Below the pieces are notes generated by a model. It worked only from the letters and a program-made list of their open reading frames with translations, had not been told where the DNA came from and did not search any database. From Flavobacterium sp. ACN2 (GTDB lineage Bacteria > Bacteroidota > Bacteroidia > Flavobacteriales > Flavobacteriaceae): DNA of 64,000 bases. The stretch is taken from assembly GCF_002303885.1 (NCBI RefSeq), contig NZ_MRCM01000008.1:62001-126000 (forward strand), in the 5' to 3' direction. A program made the position numbers and the translations under genes. Below are positions 35,273 through 44,497 of this stretch, in pieces. Each line of letters begins with the position of its first letter. Position 1 is the first letter of the stretch.

Positions 35273-36643
35273 TTAAACGATTACTTTACCGCCAATTAAA
35301 TGCTTAACTTGTGAGAAAGGCTCGGCAACAAAGTGATCTCTATTTTTAATTTTTTCTGGGAAACGAACGTGATATTCAAATTCATCTCTAAAGTGACGAA
35401 TCGCTGCAGCTACTGGCCAAGAAGCAGCGTCACCAAGCGGACAAATTGTGTTTCCTTCAATTTTACTCTGAATGCTCCACAATAATTCGATATCTTCTTC
35501 ACGGCCTTGACCGTTTTCGATTCTCCATAAGATTTTTTCTAACCATCCAGTTCCTTCACGGCATGGAGTACATTGTCCGCAAGATTCGTGGTGGTAAAAA
35601 CGAGCAAAGTTCCAAGTGTTTCTAACCACACAAGCAGTGTCATTGTACACAATAAATCCTCCAGAACCTAACATAGATCCAGTAGCAAAACCACCATCAC
35701 TTAAAGATTCGTAAGTCATTAAACGATCTTCGCCATTTGCTGTTTTGAAAATCAATTCAGCTGGTAAAATTGGCACAGAAGAACCTCCAGGTACAAATGC
35801 TTTCAAAGGTCTGCTTGAAGACATTCCTCCTAGATATTCATCAGAATTCATGAATTCGTCAACACTCAAACCTAATTCAATTTCGTAAACGCCAGGATTT
35901 TTAATGTGCCCTGAAGCAGAAATTAATTTAGTTCCTGTAGAACGTCCAATTCCAATTTTTGCATAATCATCACCAGAATTGTTTACAATCCAAGGCACAG
36001 TCGCAATTGTTTCCACATTGTTTACCACAGTTGGATTTGCCCAAAGACCAGAAACCGCTGGAAAAGGTGGTTTAATACGAGGATTTCCTCTTTTACCTTC
36101 CAAAGACTCGATCAATGCAGTTTCTTCTCCACAGATATAAGCTCCAGCTCCACAGTGAACATGAAGTTCAAGATCGTAACCCGAACCTAATATATTTTTT
36201 CCTAACCAGCCAGCAGCTTTAGCTTCGGCGATTGCTCTTTCTAAAATTTTGAAAACCCACATATATTCTCCACGAATGTAGATATACGAAAGGTTAGCGC
36301 CCAAAGCATAGCTTGAAGTGATCATTCCTTCGATCAATAAGTGAGGAATAAATTCCATCAAATAACGGTCTTTGAACGTTCCTGGCTCTGATTCGTCGGC
36401 GTTACAAACTAAGTGTCTTGGTTTTCCTGATTTTTTATCAATAAAGCTCCATTTCATTCCCGCAGGGAAACCTGCTCCACCACGTCCACGTAATCCTGAT
36501 TTTTTTACTTCTTCCGTAACTTCGTCTGGAGTAAGTGTTTTTAAAGCTTTTTCTACAGAAGCATAACCACCATTTTGGCGATACACTTCGTAGGTTTTAA
36601 TTCCAGGAATATTGATTTTATCTAATAATATTTTTTGTGACAT
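35273..36643 (-). CDS. nuoF: NADH-quinone oxidoreductase subunit F (NADH-binding, FMN, 4Fe-4S)
   Basis: 456 aa, full length. The FMN/NADH site is shown by GLRGRGGAGFPAGMKWSF, HCGAGAYICGEETALIESLE and GKRGNPRIKPPFPA; the N3 cluster by SCGQCTPCREG with a later CPLGDAA cysteine. Its presence with NuoE shows that this complex takes electrons from NADH, unlike the 11-subunit complexes of some Bacteroidota. The start is 1 bp after the nuoE stop. Confidence 0.98.
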   Translation of the reverse strand: MSQKILLDKINIPGIKTYEVYRQNGGYASVEKALKTLTPDEVTEEVKKSGLRGRGGAGFPAGMKWSFIDKKSGKPRHLVCNADESEPGTFKDRYLMEFIPHLLIEGMITSSYALGANLSYIYIRGEYMWVFKILERAIAEAKAAGWLGKNILGSGYDLELHVHCGAGAYICGEETALIESLEGKRGNPRIKPPFPAVSGLWANPTVVNNVETIATVPWIVNNSGDDYAKIGIGRSTGTKLISASGHIKNPGVYEIELGLSVDEFMNSDEYLGGMSSSRPLKAFVPGGSSVPILPAELIFKTANGEDRLMTYESLSDGGFATGSMLGSGGFIVYNDTACVVRNTWNFARFYHHESCGQCTPCREGTGWLEKILWRIENGQGREEDIELLWSIQSKIEGNTICPLGDAASWPVAAAIRHFRDEFEYHVRFPEKIKNRDHFVAEPFSQVKHLIGGKVIV

Positions 36644-36644
36644 C

Positions 36645-37175
36645 TTATTTATCGTGTAATATTATTTTATCATCTCTACAATCAGCAATGATCTGATCGA
36701 TTTTTTCTTCTGTCAATTTCTCTTTGTAGAAATCACCTAATTGCATCATCGGAGCATATCCGCAAGCACCTAAACATTCTACACCAGCAATGGTAAACAT
36801 TCCGTCTGGAGTTGTTTCGCCCATTTTAATGCCTAATTTTTCAGAAGTATAATCCATTAAATTTTCGGCACCGTTTAAACAACAACAAGAGGTCTGGCAA
36901 AATTCAAACATGTATTTTCCAATTGGCTTCTGGTTGAACATCGTATAGAAAGTAACCACTTCATAAACCTCAATTGGTTTTATCTGAAGAATCTCGGCAA
37001 CTTTATCTTGCAGTTCAATACTAAGCCAGTTGTTGTGTGCATCCTGAACTTCGTGCAAAACAGGCAATAAAGCCGATTTTTGTTTGCCCTCAGGATAATG
37101 ACTGATCAATTCATTGATACGAGCGATCAATGCTTCAGTCATGTTTATTTCTTGTTTGTAATGTTTACGTTCCAT
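36645..37175 (-). CDS. nuoE: NADH-quinone oxidoreductase subunit E (2Fe-2S)
   Basis: 176 aa, thioredoxin-like fold with the N1a 2Fe-2S cluster: CQTSCCCLNGAENL and VECLGACGYAPMM. The ATG at 37142 (MTEALIARINEL) is an alternative start giving 165 aa, nearer the usual length; the longer start (MERKHYKQEIN) is also possible. The upstream gap to nuoD is filled by a heptamer-phased repeat array. Confidence 0.95.
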   Translation of the reverse strand: MERKHYKQEINMTEALIARINELISHYPEGKQKSALLPVLHEVQDAHNNWLSIELQDKVAEILQIKPIEVYEVVTFYTMFNQKPIGKYMFEFCQTSCCCLNGAENLMDYTSEKLGIKMGETTPDGMFTIAGVECLGACGYAPMMQLGDFYKEKLTEEKIDQIIADCRDDKIILHDK

Positions 37176-37179
37176 TTTT

Positions 37180-37375
37180 ATTTTAGATTTTAGATTTTAG
37201 ACTTTAGATTTTTTCAAATCTTTATCTACAATCCTTATTCTGCAATCTTTGTTTTAAGTTTTAGATTCTTCAATCTGAATTTTCAATTCTCAATTCTCAA
37301 TTATAATTTTAAACCTAAATTCTAAAATCTGCATTCTCAATCAGCAATCTAAAATCTACAATCTAAAATCAACAA
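37180..37375. repeat. Heptamer-phased repeat array between nuoD and nuoE
   Basis: The whole 204-bp gap can be read as about 28 consecutive 7-bp units: ATTTTAG three times, ACTTTAG, ATTTTTT, then CAAATCT, TTATCTA, CAATCCT, TATTCTG, CAATCTT and so on to AATTCTC twice and TCTAAAA, TCTACAA, TCTAAAA, TCAACAA. The left end (TTTAGAT type) and right end (ATCTAAA type) are reverse complements, so the nuo transcript can fold into a long imperfect hairpin here. Confidence 0.75.
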
Positions 37376-37379
37376 TTAT

Positions 37380-38618
37380 TTAGGCGTCTAATTCTCCTGC
37401 AATTACGTTCAAACTTGATAAGATGATAATTGCATCAGAAAGCATGGCACCTTTAATCATTTCTGGGAATGCTTGATAATAAATAAAGCATGGTCTTCTG
37501 AAATGTAATCTATATGGAGTTCTGCTTCCGTCTGTTACTAAATAAAAACCTAGCTCTCCATTTCCTCCTTCTACTGGGTGGTAAATTTCTGCAACTGGTA
37601 CAGGAACTTCTCCCATTACGATCTTAAAGTGATAAATTAAAGATTCCATAGAAGTGTAAACGTCTTCTTTTGGAGGAAGGTAGTAATCTGGAACTTCAGC
37701 GTGATATTCGTTTCCGGGAGGCATTTTTTCTAACGCCTGACGAATAATGCTTAAACTTTCCCAAACTTCAGCATTACGAACACAGAAACGATCGTACGTA
37801 TCTCCTGATTTTCCAACAGGTACAATAAAATCGAAATCTTCGTAAGATGAATAAGGTTGTGCTACACGTACGTCATAATCAACTCCAGCAGCACGTAAGT
37901 TTGGGCCTGTAAATCCGTAAGCCATTGCTTTTTCGGCAGTGATACCACCTACGTTTACAGTTCTATCAAGGAAAATTCTATTTCTCTCGAATAAGTTTTG
38001 GAATTCTTGCCAAACTGGTGGGAATTCTTCAAGGAATTTATCTAGTTTTTTGAAAACTTCTGGAGACCAGTCTCTTTCAAAACCACCAATTCTTCCCATA
38101 TTTGTAGTCAAACGAGCTCCACAAATTTCTTCGTAGATTTCGTAGATTTTTTCTCTAAATTGAAAAACGTATAAGAAACCAGTATACGCACCAGTATCAA
38201 CCCCTAGAATTCCGTTACAGATAATGTGGTCTGTAATACGAGCCAGCTCCATAACGATAACTCTTAAGTATTGAGCTCTTTTTGGAACTTCAATGCCTAA
38301 TAATTTTTCTACAGTCATCCACCATCCCATATTATTGATAGGAGATGAACAATAGTTCATACGGTCTGTAAGAGGTGTAATTTGATAAAAAGGACGATTT
38401 TCGGCAATTTTTTCGAATGCTCTGTGGATGTAACCAATAGTTGGTTCAGCCTCAAGAATTTTTTCACCATCCATCAACAAGATATTTTGAAAAATACCGT
38501 GTGTAGCAGGGTGAGTCGGACCTAAATTCAGTACAGAAAGTTCGCTTCCGTCTTCGTTTAGTCTCTCCTTAATTATTTTAGCATATCGATGCTCTGGTGG
38601 TAATAATAGTTCTGACAT
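37380..38618 (-). CDS. nuoD: NADH-quinone oxidoreductase subunit D
   Basis: 412 aa, the 49-kDa quinone-site subunit related to NiFe-hydrogenase large subunits. Signatures: LNLGPTHPATHGIFQNIL with the quinone-binding His, IGYIHRAFEKIAENRPF, and the C-terminal GGNGELGFYLVTDGSRTPYR. It lies 21 bp after nuoC. NuoC and NuoD are separate here, not fused as in E. coli. Confidence 0.98.
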   Translation of the reverse strand: MSELLLPPEHRYAKIIKERLNEDGSELSVLNLGPTHPATHGIFQNILLMDGEKILEAEPTIGYIHRAFEKIAENRPFYQITPLTDRMNYCSSPINNMGWWMTVEKLLGIEVPKRAQYLRVIVMELARITDHIICNGILGVDTGAYTGFLYVFQFREKIYEIYEEICGARLTTNMGRIGGFERDWSPEVFKKLDKFLEEFPPVWQEFQNLFERNRIFLDRTVNVGGITAEKAMAYGFTGPNLRAAGVDYDVRVAQPYSSYEDFDFIVPVGKSGDTYDRFCVRNAEVWESLSIIRQALEKMPPGNEYHAEVPDYYLPPKEDVYTSMESLIYHFKIVMGEVPVPVAEIYHPVEGGNGELGFYLVTDGSRTPYRLHFRRPCFIYYQAFPEMIKGAMLSDAIIILSSLNVIAGELDA

Positions 38619-38639
38619 TTTATAATGTTGAATTATTTT

Positions 38640-39161
38640 TTAGCAATTTGTTGTTGTTCTTCCGAAGAATCGGTCATCCTTATCTGTTCTTCCGCTGTCT
38701 TCCAATGGGAATTCTTTTCTCATTGGGTGAGACAACATTTCATCCATATTTAAAATACGTTTCAATTGAGGATGTCCTATAAAGTCAATCCCATAGAAAT
38801 CGAAAGTTTCTCTTTCCATCCAGTTAGAAGACAAGAAAATGTTTGAAACCGATTTAATTTCTGGTTTTTCGCCGTTTAAGAAAACTTTGATTTTCAATCT
38901 TTTGTTTTCGTACCAGTTGTGTAAATGATAAACAACTGCAAACTGGCGTTCTGTTTCGTTATCTGGATAATGAATACCACACAAATCTGTTAAGAAGTGA
39001 AAGCGTAATTCAGGATCATTTTTAAGGAATAGAATCAGGGGCGTAATTTTATCAGCCGAAGCTTCTAAAGAAAAAATATCTCTTTCTTGCTGAAAATTGA
39101 AAACATCGTTATTAAATGTTTCAGTAAGTTTATCTTGGATCAGGGTGTTTTCTAAAGCCAT
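38640..39161 (-). CDS. nuoC: NADH-quinone oxidoreductase subunit C
   Basis: 173 aa, the 30-kDa subunit. The family signature is NWMERETFDFYGIDFIGHPQ with LKRILNMDE following. The gene starts 1 bp after the nuoB stop, consistent with coupling. Confidence 0.96.
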   Translation of the reverse strand: MALENTLIQDKLTETFNNDVFNFQQERDIFSLEASADKITPLILFLKNDPELRFHFLTDLCGIHYPDNETERQFAVVYHLHNWYENKRLKIKVFLNGEKPEIKSVSNIFLSSNWMERETFDFYGIDFIGHPQLKRILNMDEMLSHPMRKEFPLEDSGRTDKDDRFFGRTTTNC

Positions 39162-39162
39162 C

Positions 39163-39711
39163 TTATGAGATATTATATGAAGCTAATAATTCTTGGTATT
39201 CAGGTGAGCTTCTTCGTCTCACAGATTCGCTTTTTACCAGGTCTTGAAGTCTCATAACTCCATCAACAATTTGTTCTGGTCTTGGCGGGCATCCTGGCAC
39301 ATAAACATCAACAGGAATTACTTTGTCAATTCCTTGAAGAACAGAGTAAGTGTCAAATACTCCTCCTGACGAAGCGCATGCTCCAACAGCAATAACCCAG
39401 CGAGGCTCGGCCATTTGTTCGTATACTTGTCTTAAAATTGGGGCCATTTTTTTAGAAATAGTTCCCATAACTAATAACATATCGGCTTGTCTTGGCGAGA
39501 AACTCACACGCTCAGAACCAAATCGAGCTAAGTCATAGTGAGATGCCATTGTTGCCATGAATTCGATACCACAGCATGAAGTCGCGAAAGGAAGCGGCCA
39601 TAATGAGTTAGCTCTTGCTAAACCAACAACATCACTAAGTTTTGTAGCGAAGAAACCTTCACCAGTAACTCCTTCTGGCGGCGCAACCATATTTACTTTT
39701 GAATCGCTCAT
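39163..39711 (-). CDS. nuoB: NADH-quinone oxidoreductase subunit B (4Fe-4S N2)
   Basis: 182 aa. It carries cluster N2, the last electron carrier before quinone: the tandem cysteines in [12 protein letters not shown], then [19 protein letters not shown] and [15 protein letters not shown] supply the four ligands. It follows nuoA after 150 bp, filled with a heptamer repeat array. Confidence 0.98.
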   Translation of the reverse strand: MSDSKVNMVAPPEGVTGEGFFATKLSDVVGLARANSLWPLPFATSCCGIEFMATMASHYDLARFGSERVSFSPRQADMLLVMGTISKKMAPILRQVYEQMAEPRWVIAVGACASSGGVFDTYSVLQGIDKVIPVDVYVPGCPPRPEQIVDGVMRLQDLVKSESVRRRSSPEYQELLASYNIS

Positions 39712-39714
39712 TTT

Positions 39715-39860
39715 ATTTTAGATTTCTGATTTTAGATTTTAGATTCATTGAAATCGTAAAAAGTAAAATCAATTTTTTAAATCAGTACTTTAAATTTGAA
39801 TTCAAATTTTAAATCTCAATATTAGATAAATCTAAAATCTCCGATCTAAAATCTAAAATC
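39715..39860. repeat. Heptamer-phased inverted repeat array between nuoA and nuoB
   Basis: Left arm: TTTAGAT, TTCTGAT, TTTAGAT, TTTAGAT. Right arm: ATCTAAA, ATCTCCG, ATCTAAA, ATCTAAA. The arms are reverse complements, each in a 7-bp frame, with an AT-rich centre that includes the palindrome AAATTTGAATTCAAATTT (39791-39808). The array occupies essentially the whole gap between the two genes. Confidence 0.75.
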
Positions 39861-39861
39861 A

Positions 39862-40227
39862 TTATTCCCACTCTAATGCTTTCTTCTTGATGATGTAAAA
39901 GAAACCAACTAAAAGCAAAGACATGAAAACTAACATTTTTAGCATTCCTTCAATTCCTAAGTCTTTAAAGTTTACTGCCCAAGGATAAAGGAAAATAACC
40001 TCTACGTCGAATAATACGAACAAAATGGCAACTAAGAAGTATTTTACAGAGAATGGAATACGGGCGTTACCAACAGATTCGATACCACACTCGAAGTTTT
40101 TATCTTTAACTTCAGAGGTTCTTCTTGGTCCTAATTTTCCAGAGATAATGATTGTTCCTACCACAAAACCAACAGCTAGAATAAACTGCATTAAAATAGG
40201 AATGTAACTGTATTGATCAGATTGCAT
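39862..40227 (-). CDS. nuoA: NADH-quinone oxidoreductase subunit A
   Basis: 121 aa from ATG 40227 (MQSDQYSYIPILMQFILAVG). The earlier in-frame ATG at 40290 is rejected because it overlaps the -33 element of the promoter at 40,260-40,290. Three membrane helices; signature KNFECGIESVGNARIPFSVK and FVLFDVEVIFLYPWAV. First gene of the 13.4-kb operon. Confidence 0.96.
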   Translation of the reverse strand: MQSDQYSYIPILMQFILAVGFVVGTIIISGKLGPRRTSEVKDKNFECGIESVGNARIPFSVKYFLVAILFVLFDVEVIFLYPWAVNFKDLGIEGMLKMLVFMSLLLVGFFYIIKKKALEWE

Positions 40228-40259
40228 AAACTTCGATTTTTTACTTAAAAAATGAGCCA

Positions 40260-40290
40260 CAAAGATAACTTGGAACTCTGTAAAACACAA
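40260..40290 (-). promoter_or_regulatory. nuoA: Promoter of the nuo operon
   Basis: Minus strand TTG (40290-40288), 20-nt spacer, TATCTTTG (40267-40260). A start of transcription near 40,254 would leave a leader of about 27 nt before the nuoA ATG at 40,227. No other convincing promoter was seen inside the operon. Confidence 0.75.
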
Positions 40291-40392
40291 GCTAAAAAAG
40301 GATTTAAGTAGGGTAGTAAACCGCGTTTATGTCTAATTTTTATTGATTATAAATAACATTGCGTTATTTTAATATTTTTTTAAGAAATGGGC

Positions 40393-40422
40393 AAAAAAAA
40401 ACGTCCCGATACTTCGGGACGT
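40393..40422 (-). terminator. Terminator of the cold-shock gene
   Basis: Stem ACGTCCCGA (40401-40409) - TACT - TCGGGACGT (40414-40422), followed in the minus direction by eight U (40400-40393). The core TCCCGA-TACT-TCGGGA resembles the palindromes at 51,916 and 56,011. Confidence 0.88.
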
Positions 40423-40469
40423 CTTCTGAGACCATTCAGAGGCAAAAAAAATAAATTGCTATATTTTTC

Positions 40470-40664
40470 TTAGATTACTGCTACTTTAGCAGCAACTTTC
40501 CCTTTTCTTCCTTCTTCTTCTTCATAGCTTACACGGTCACCTTCGCGTAATTCTTCCGCGTTAATTCCTGAAGCGTGAACGAAGATGTCTTTTCCTGTTT
40601 CTTCGTCTGTAATGAATCCATAACCTTTAGATTCATTGAAAAATTTTACTGTACCTGTACGCAT
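40470..40664 (-). CDS. Cold-shock domain protein (CspA family)
   Basis: 64 aa, a single cold-shock domain that binds single-stranded RNA or DNA. RNP1 is KGYGFI (13-18) and RNP2 is DIFVHAS (26-32). The start MRTGTVKFFN is the family norm. It has its own promoter and a strong terminator. Whether it is cold-induced cannot be told from sequence. Confidence 0.96.
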   Translation of the reverse strand: MRTGTVKFFNESKGYGFITDEETGKDIFVHASGINAEELREGDRVSYEEEEGRKGKVAAKVAVI

Positions 40665-40692
40665 TTGTAATGTAATAATAATTTATAATAAA

Positions 40693-40718
40693 CAAATGTA
40701 ATATTTAAAATCATACAA
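40693..40718 (-). promoter_or_regulatory. Likely promoter of the cold-shock gene
   Basis: TTG (40718-40716), 15-nt spacer, TACATTTG (40700-40693) on the minus strand. The spacer is short for the Flavobacterium consensus, so confidence is moderate. Confidence 0.45.
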
Positions 40719-40915
40719 AAGACATATACGTGTTAATTTTTTGTAAAAATTATTGATTTACAGTGTTTTTACGCGGTTTATTGCGTCAATTTGTTTATAA
40801 AATACCATAATTTGCGAATCATTAATTGTAGGAATATAAAAACATTACGTTTGTAGGAATATGATAATTCTAAAAAAAATAGCCTTTAAGATTTTTCTTA
40901 GTATTTGGTTAAATT

Positions 40916-40945
40916 AAAAAAGCCGCTGAAATTTCAGCGGCTTTT
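40916..40945 (-). terminator. Terminator of aspS
   Basis: Perfect 30-bp palindrome, arms AAAAAGCCGCTGAAA / TTTCAGCGGCTTTTT, 28 bp after the aspS stop. Symmetric, so active in either direction. Confidence 0.9.
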
Positions 40946-40973
40946 TATTTTTTTATGAATAATTTACTTCAAA

Positions 40974-42725
40974 TTAAGCAATATTTACTTTAATTCGAAG
41001 TTCTTTTAATTGTGCGTCGTCAATTGCAGCAGGAGCATCGATCATTACATCACGTCCTGAATTGTTTTTAGGGAAAGCGATGAAATCTCTAATTGTTTCC
41101 TGACCTCCAAGAATTGCCACAAGTCTGTCAAGACCAAAAGCAAGTCCTCCGTGAGGTGGTGCTCCAAATTGGAAAGCATCCATTAAGAAGCCGAATTGTG
41201 CTTTTGCTTCTTCTTCAGTAAATCCTAAATATTTAAACATTAATTGTTGTGTCGCTTTATCGTGAATACGAATAGATCCACCTCCAATTTCATTTCCGTT
41301 TAAAACCATATCATAAGCGTTTGCACGAACTTTTCCAGGTTCTGTTTCTAGTAAAGCCATGTCTTCTGGTTTTGGAGAAGTAAATGGGTGGTGCATTGCA
41401 TGATAACGTCCGCTTTCTTCGTCAAGTTCCAATAATGGGAAATCAACAACCCATAATGGAGCAAATTCTTCTGGATTACGTAAGCCTAAACGAGTTGCTA
41501 ATTCCATACGTAAAGCAGAAAGCTGAGCACGTGTTTTGTTTGCTGGACCAGAAAGAACAAAAATCATATCTCCAGGATTTGCTTCTGTTGCTTTTGCCCA
41601 GTTTGTCAAATCGTCTTGATCGTAGAATTTGTCTACAGACGATTTGTAAGTTCCGTCTTCGTTACATTTTACATAAACCATTCCTGACGCTCCAACTTGT
41701 GGACGTTTAACCCAATCAATTAACCCGTCGATTTCTTTACGAGTGTAATTTCCTGCTCCAGGAACCGCAATTCCGACAACTAATTCAGCCGCATTAAATA
41801 CAGGGAATTCTTTGTGTTGTGCAAATTCGTTCAATTCTCCAAACTTCATTCCGAAACGAATGTCCGGTTTGTCGTTTCCGTATGTTTTCATGGCGTAGTC
41901 GTAAGTAATTCTTGGGAATTTATCTACTTCAATGCCTTTAATTTCTTTTAATAAATGTCTTGTCAATCCTTCGAAAATATTCAAAATATCTTCTTGCTCT
42001 ACAAATGCCATTTCGCAGTCAATTTGAGTAAACTCTGGCTGACGGTCTGCACGTAAATCTTCGTCACGGAAACATTTCACAATTTGGAAATATTTATCCA
42101 TTCCACCTACCATCAACAATTGTTTGAAAGTTTGCGGAGATTGCGGCAAAGCATAAAACTGACCTTCATTCATGCGGCTTGGCACAACAAAATCTCTTGC
42201 TCCTTCTGGAGTCGATTTGATTAGGTAAGGTGTTTCAACTTCGCAGAAATCCAAATCAGATAAATATTTACGAACTTCCATTGCCACTTTGTGACGGAAT
42301 AATAAACTATTTTTTACTGGATTTCTTCTGATGTCCAAGTAACGGTATTTCATTCTGATATCTTCTCCACCGTCAGTTTCATCTTCAATTGTAAAAGGAG
42401 GAGTAAGTGCACTATTTAAAATCGTTAATTCTGAAACTAAAATTTCAATTTCACCAGTTGGGATGTTTTTGTTTTTAGCTTCACGCTCAATAACAGTTCC
42501 TTTTACCTGAATTACAAATTCACGTCCAAGTGTTTTTGCCAATTCAAAAACAGTTTTATTAGTACGACTTTCGTCAAAAATAAGTTGTGTAATTCCGTAG
42601 CGGTCACGTAAATCGACCCAATTCATAAATCCTTTATCACGTGATTTTTGAACCCAGCCCGCAAGTGTAACTTCGGTATTAATATTTGAAGCGTTTAATT
42701 CGCCACAATTATGACTTCTATACAT
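40974..42725 (-). CDS. aspS: Aspartate--tRNA ligase
   Basis: 583 aa from ATG 42725 ([20 protein letters not shown]); an upstream ATG at 42758 would add 11 residues not typical of the family. Class II synthetase: N-terminal OB anticodon-binding domain ([20 protein letters not shown]), motif 2 ([18 protein letters not shown]), the bacterial GAD insertion (about 285-420) and motif 3 ([17 protein letters not shown]). It charges tRNA-Asp. TACTTTTG at 42751-42744 may be its -7 element. Confidence 0.97.
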   Translation of the reverse strand: MYRSHNCGELNASNINTEVTLAGWVQKSRDKGFMNWVDLRDRYGITQLIFDESRTNKTVFELAKTLGREFVIQVKGTVIEREAKNKNIPTGEIEILVSELTILNSALTPPFTIEDETDGGEDIRMKYRYLDIRRNPVKNSLLFRHKVAMEVRKYLSDLDFCEVETPYLIKSTPEGARDFVVPSRMNEGQFYALPQSPQTFKQLLMVGGMDKYFQIVKCFRDEDLRADRQPEFTQIDCEMAFVEQEDILNIFEGLTRHLLKEIKGIEVDKFPRITYDYAMKTYGNDKPDIRFGMKFGELNEFAQHKEFPVFNAAELVVGIAVPGAGNYTRKEIDGLIDWVKRPQVGASGMVYVKCNEDGTYKSSVDKFYDQDDLTNWAKATEANPGDMIFVLSGPANKTRAQLSALRMELATRLGLRNPEEFAPLWVVDFPLLELDEESGRYHAMHHPFTSPKPEDMALLETEPGKVRANAYDMVLNGNEIGGGSIRIHDKATQQLMFKYLGFTEEEAKAQFGFLMDAFQFGAPPHGGLAFGLDRLVAILGGQETIRDFIAFPKNNSGRDVMIDAPAAIDDAQLKELRIKVNIA

Positions 42726-42882
42726 AATCAAAATTTTAGACTGCAAAAGTAAATACAAAATTCAAGATAATATAGTAAAGTGATAAGTTGATGCAGAATA
42801 ATTTTAAATATTTTGTTAATTCCAAAAAGTGGAAGCTTTAATTTCTTTAGTTTTGATTATCTAAAAACTAATTGAAATACCT

Positions 42883-43878
42883 ATGAAAAAACTCTTTGTT
42901 GCAGGATTAGTAATTTTTAATGCTTTAAACATAGTCGCTCAAGACACAAATTCTATCAAGTTTACGGCTAAAATTGCCAATAGAAATAGTGATACATTAA
43001 TAATTAAGGGAAGAGATAATTTTGAGAAAATAATCCCAATTGATAAAAAAGGAGTTTTTGCAACCACTTTTAATGCTCCTCAAGGATTTTATGTGTTGTA
43101 TGATGGAAAGGAATCTTCTAATTTGTATTTAAAACCAAATTCTGAAGTCAATTTAACACTAAACGCGCAAGAATTTGATGAAACGATTGTATATAAAGGT
43201 AAAGGGGTAGAGGAAAGTAACTTTTTGGCGCAACAGGCCTTAAGTGATGAAAACTTTACTAAAGAGGCTTTTACTAAAGAACCGAATGAATTTGCTGCTT
43301 TACTGGATGGCAAATTGAAATCGGATACAGAAAAAATAGAGAAGAGTGATTTTTCGACAGATTTTAAAACGGCTTTAAAGCGCAGTTTTGAAAGTTTTCA
43401 TCAATATGTAGCTCAAGATTACGAGAGAGTTTTAAAATCAAATAAATTTATAGGAAAAGCTTCTCCGAGTTTTGATTATGAAAATTATAAAGGAGGAAAA
43501 ACCAAACTTTCTGATTTTAAAGGGAAATATGTTTACATTGATTTATGGGCAATTTGGTGCGCACCTTGTAGAGCTGAGATTCCGTATTTAAAAAAGTTAG
43601 AAGAAAAGTATCATGGAAAAAATATCGAGTTTGTGAGTATCTCTATTGATAAATTGAAAGACAGTGAGAAATGGAGAAAATTTGTTGCCGATAAAAGCCT
43701 TGGCGGTACACAACTTTTAGCCGATAAAGATTGGGAATCTGAGTTTATTGTTAATTATAATGTAACTGGAATTCCAAGATTTATTCTGCTAGATCCAAGT
43801 GGTAATATTGTAAAATATGATGCGGCGAGACCTTCAGACCCAGAATTGGATAAACAGCTTACAGCATTATTGAACTAA
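42883..43878 (+). CDS. TlpA-like thioredoxin-fold protein with N-terminal DUF4369-type domain
   Basis: 331 aa with a signal peptide (VAGLVIFNALNIVAQ). Residues about 22-105 form a beta-rich domain of the DUF4369 kind common in Bacteroidota thiol proteins; a helical linker follows; residues about 190-331 are a thioredoxin fold with the redox motif WCAPC (Cys226, Cys229) in YVYIDLWAIWCAPCRAEIP and the cis-proline region TGIPRFILLD. It probably reduces disulfides in the periplasm. It is a single gene followed by a terminator. Confidence 0.9.
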   Translation: MKKLFVAGLVIFNALNIVAQDTNSIKFTAKIANRNSDTLIIKGRDNFEKIIPIDKKGVFATTFNAPQGFYVLYDGKESSNLYLKPNSEVNLTLNAQEFDETIVYKGKGVEESNFLAQQALSDENFTKEAFTKEPNEFAALLDGKLKSDTEKIEKSDFSTDFKTALKRSFESFHQYVAQDYERVLKSNKFIGKASPSFDYENYKGGKTKLSDFKGKYVYIDLWAIWCAPCRAEIPYLKKLEEKYHGKNIEFVSISIDKLKDSEKWRKFVADKSLGGTQLLADKDWESEFIVNYNVTGIPRFILLDPSGNIVKYDAARPSDPELDKQLTALLN

Positions 43879-43935
43879 TTTATTTACGAAATTTACAACG
43901 TTATCGTAAAGTTTAAATATTTCTAAAACACCAGT

Positions 43936-43965
43936 AAAACCAGTGCCTGAGCGCTGGTTTTTTTA
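43936..43965 (+). terminator. Terminator after the TlpA-like gene
   Basis: Stem AAAACCAGTGC / GCGCTGGTTTT with a CTGA loop (one G-T pair), ending in a run of seven T. Confidence 0.85.
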
Positions 43966-44089
43966 TTAGGTCTATTTTTCCAATGTTAAGTTTTTAATCA
44001 ATGTTACCAAATTGTTAAGTAAAAGTTTTTTTAATGTAAACTATTAACTATATTTGATAAAGATTTCTTAACATTAAATACCTAAAGAT

Positions 44090-44437
44090 ATGAAAAAGAG
44101 TGTAATTTTAGCTGCAATATTGTTCTCTGGAATTGTAGTTGCACAAGAAGGAAAGCCTGAATTAGAAGCTGCTGGAAACAAGGTAAAAGCAACGTATTAC
44201 TATGAAAGTGGTAAAGTGCAGCAAGAAGGCTTTTTTAAAGATGGTAAATTAGACGGTGTTTGGGTATCTTATGACGAAAATGGAAACAAAAAAGCCGTTG
44301 GAGAATACGCAGACGGAGTTAAAACTGGTAAATGGATTTACTTTAATGAAGACAGCTTGAAAGAAGTTGCTTATGTTGACAACAAAGTAAGTTCGGTTAA
44401 AAATTTACAGAAAAATGCTTTAGCAAACAGAAATTAA
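44090..44437 (+). CDS. Small secreted MORN-repeat (YwqK-like) protein
   Basis: 115 aa with a signal peptide (ILAAILFSGIVVAQ). It contains about three MORN-like repeats of the form YYESGKVQQEGFFKDGKLDG, VWVSYDENGNKKAVGEYADG and KTGKWIYFNEDSLKEVAYVD. Database labels of the type 'toxin-antitoxin system YwqK antitoxin' are common for this family, but no toxin gene is next to it, so that role is not supported here. TATATTTG at 44049-44056 fits the -7 consensus. Single-gene unit with its own terminator. Confidence 0.8.
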   Translation: MKKSVILAAILFSGIVVAQEGKPELEAAGNKVKATYYYESGKVQQEGFFKDGKLDGVWVSYDENGNKKAVGEYADGVKTGKWIYFNEDSLKEVAYVDNKVSSVKNLQKNALANRN

Positions 44438-44467
44438 TCACATAATTTCAGTCCAATTATAAAAAGA

Positions 44468-44497
44468 CCGTCCCGTTAAAAACGAGACGGTTTTTTT
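44468..44497 (+). terminator. Terminator after the MORN-repeat gene
   Basis: Interrupted stem CCGTC-CCGTT / AACGA-GACGG followed by seven T (44491-44497). It abuts the stop of the convergent PepSY gene. Confidence 0.8.

Noticed and set aside
37180..37375. CRISPR array in the nuoD-nuoE gap
   Set aside because: Units are 7 bp with no spacers and no cas genes nearby; it is a short-period repeat array.
40228..40290. Longer nuoA start at 40,290
   Set aside because: The TTG/TATCTTTG promoter overlaps it and the residues are not seen in NuoA; ATG 40,227 fits the family.
44090..44437. Toxin-antitoxin module at the YwqK-like gene
   Set aside because: No toxin gene is adjacent, and the protein has a signal peptide, so an antitoxin role is not supported.
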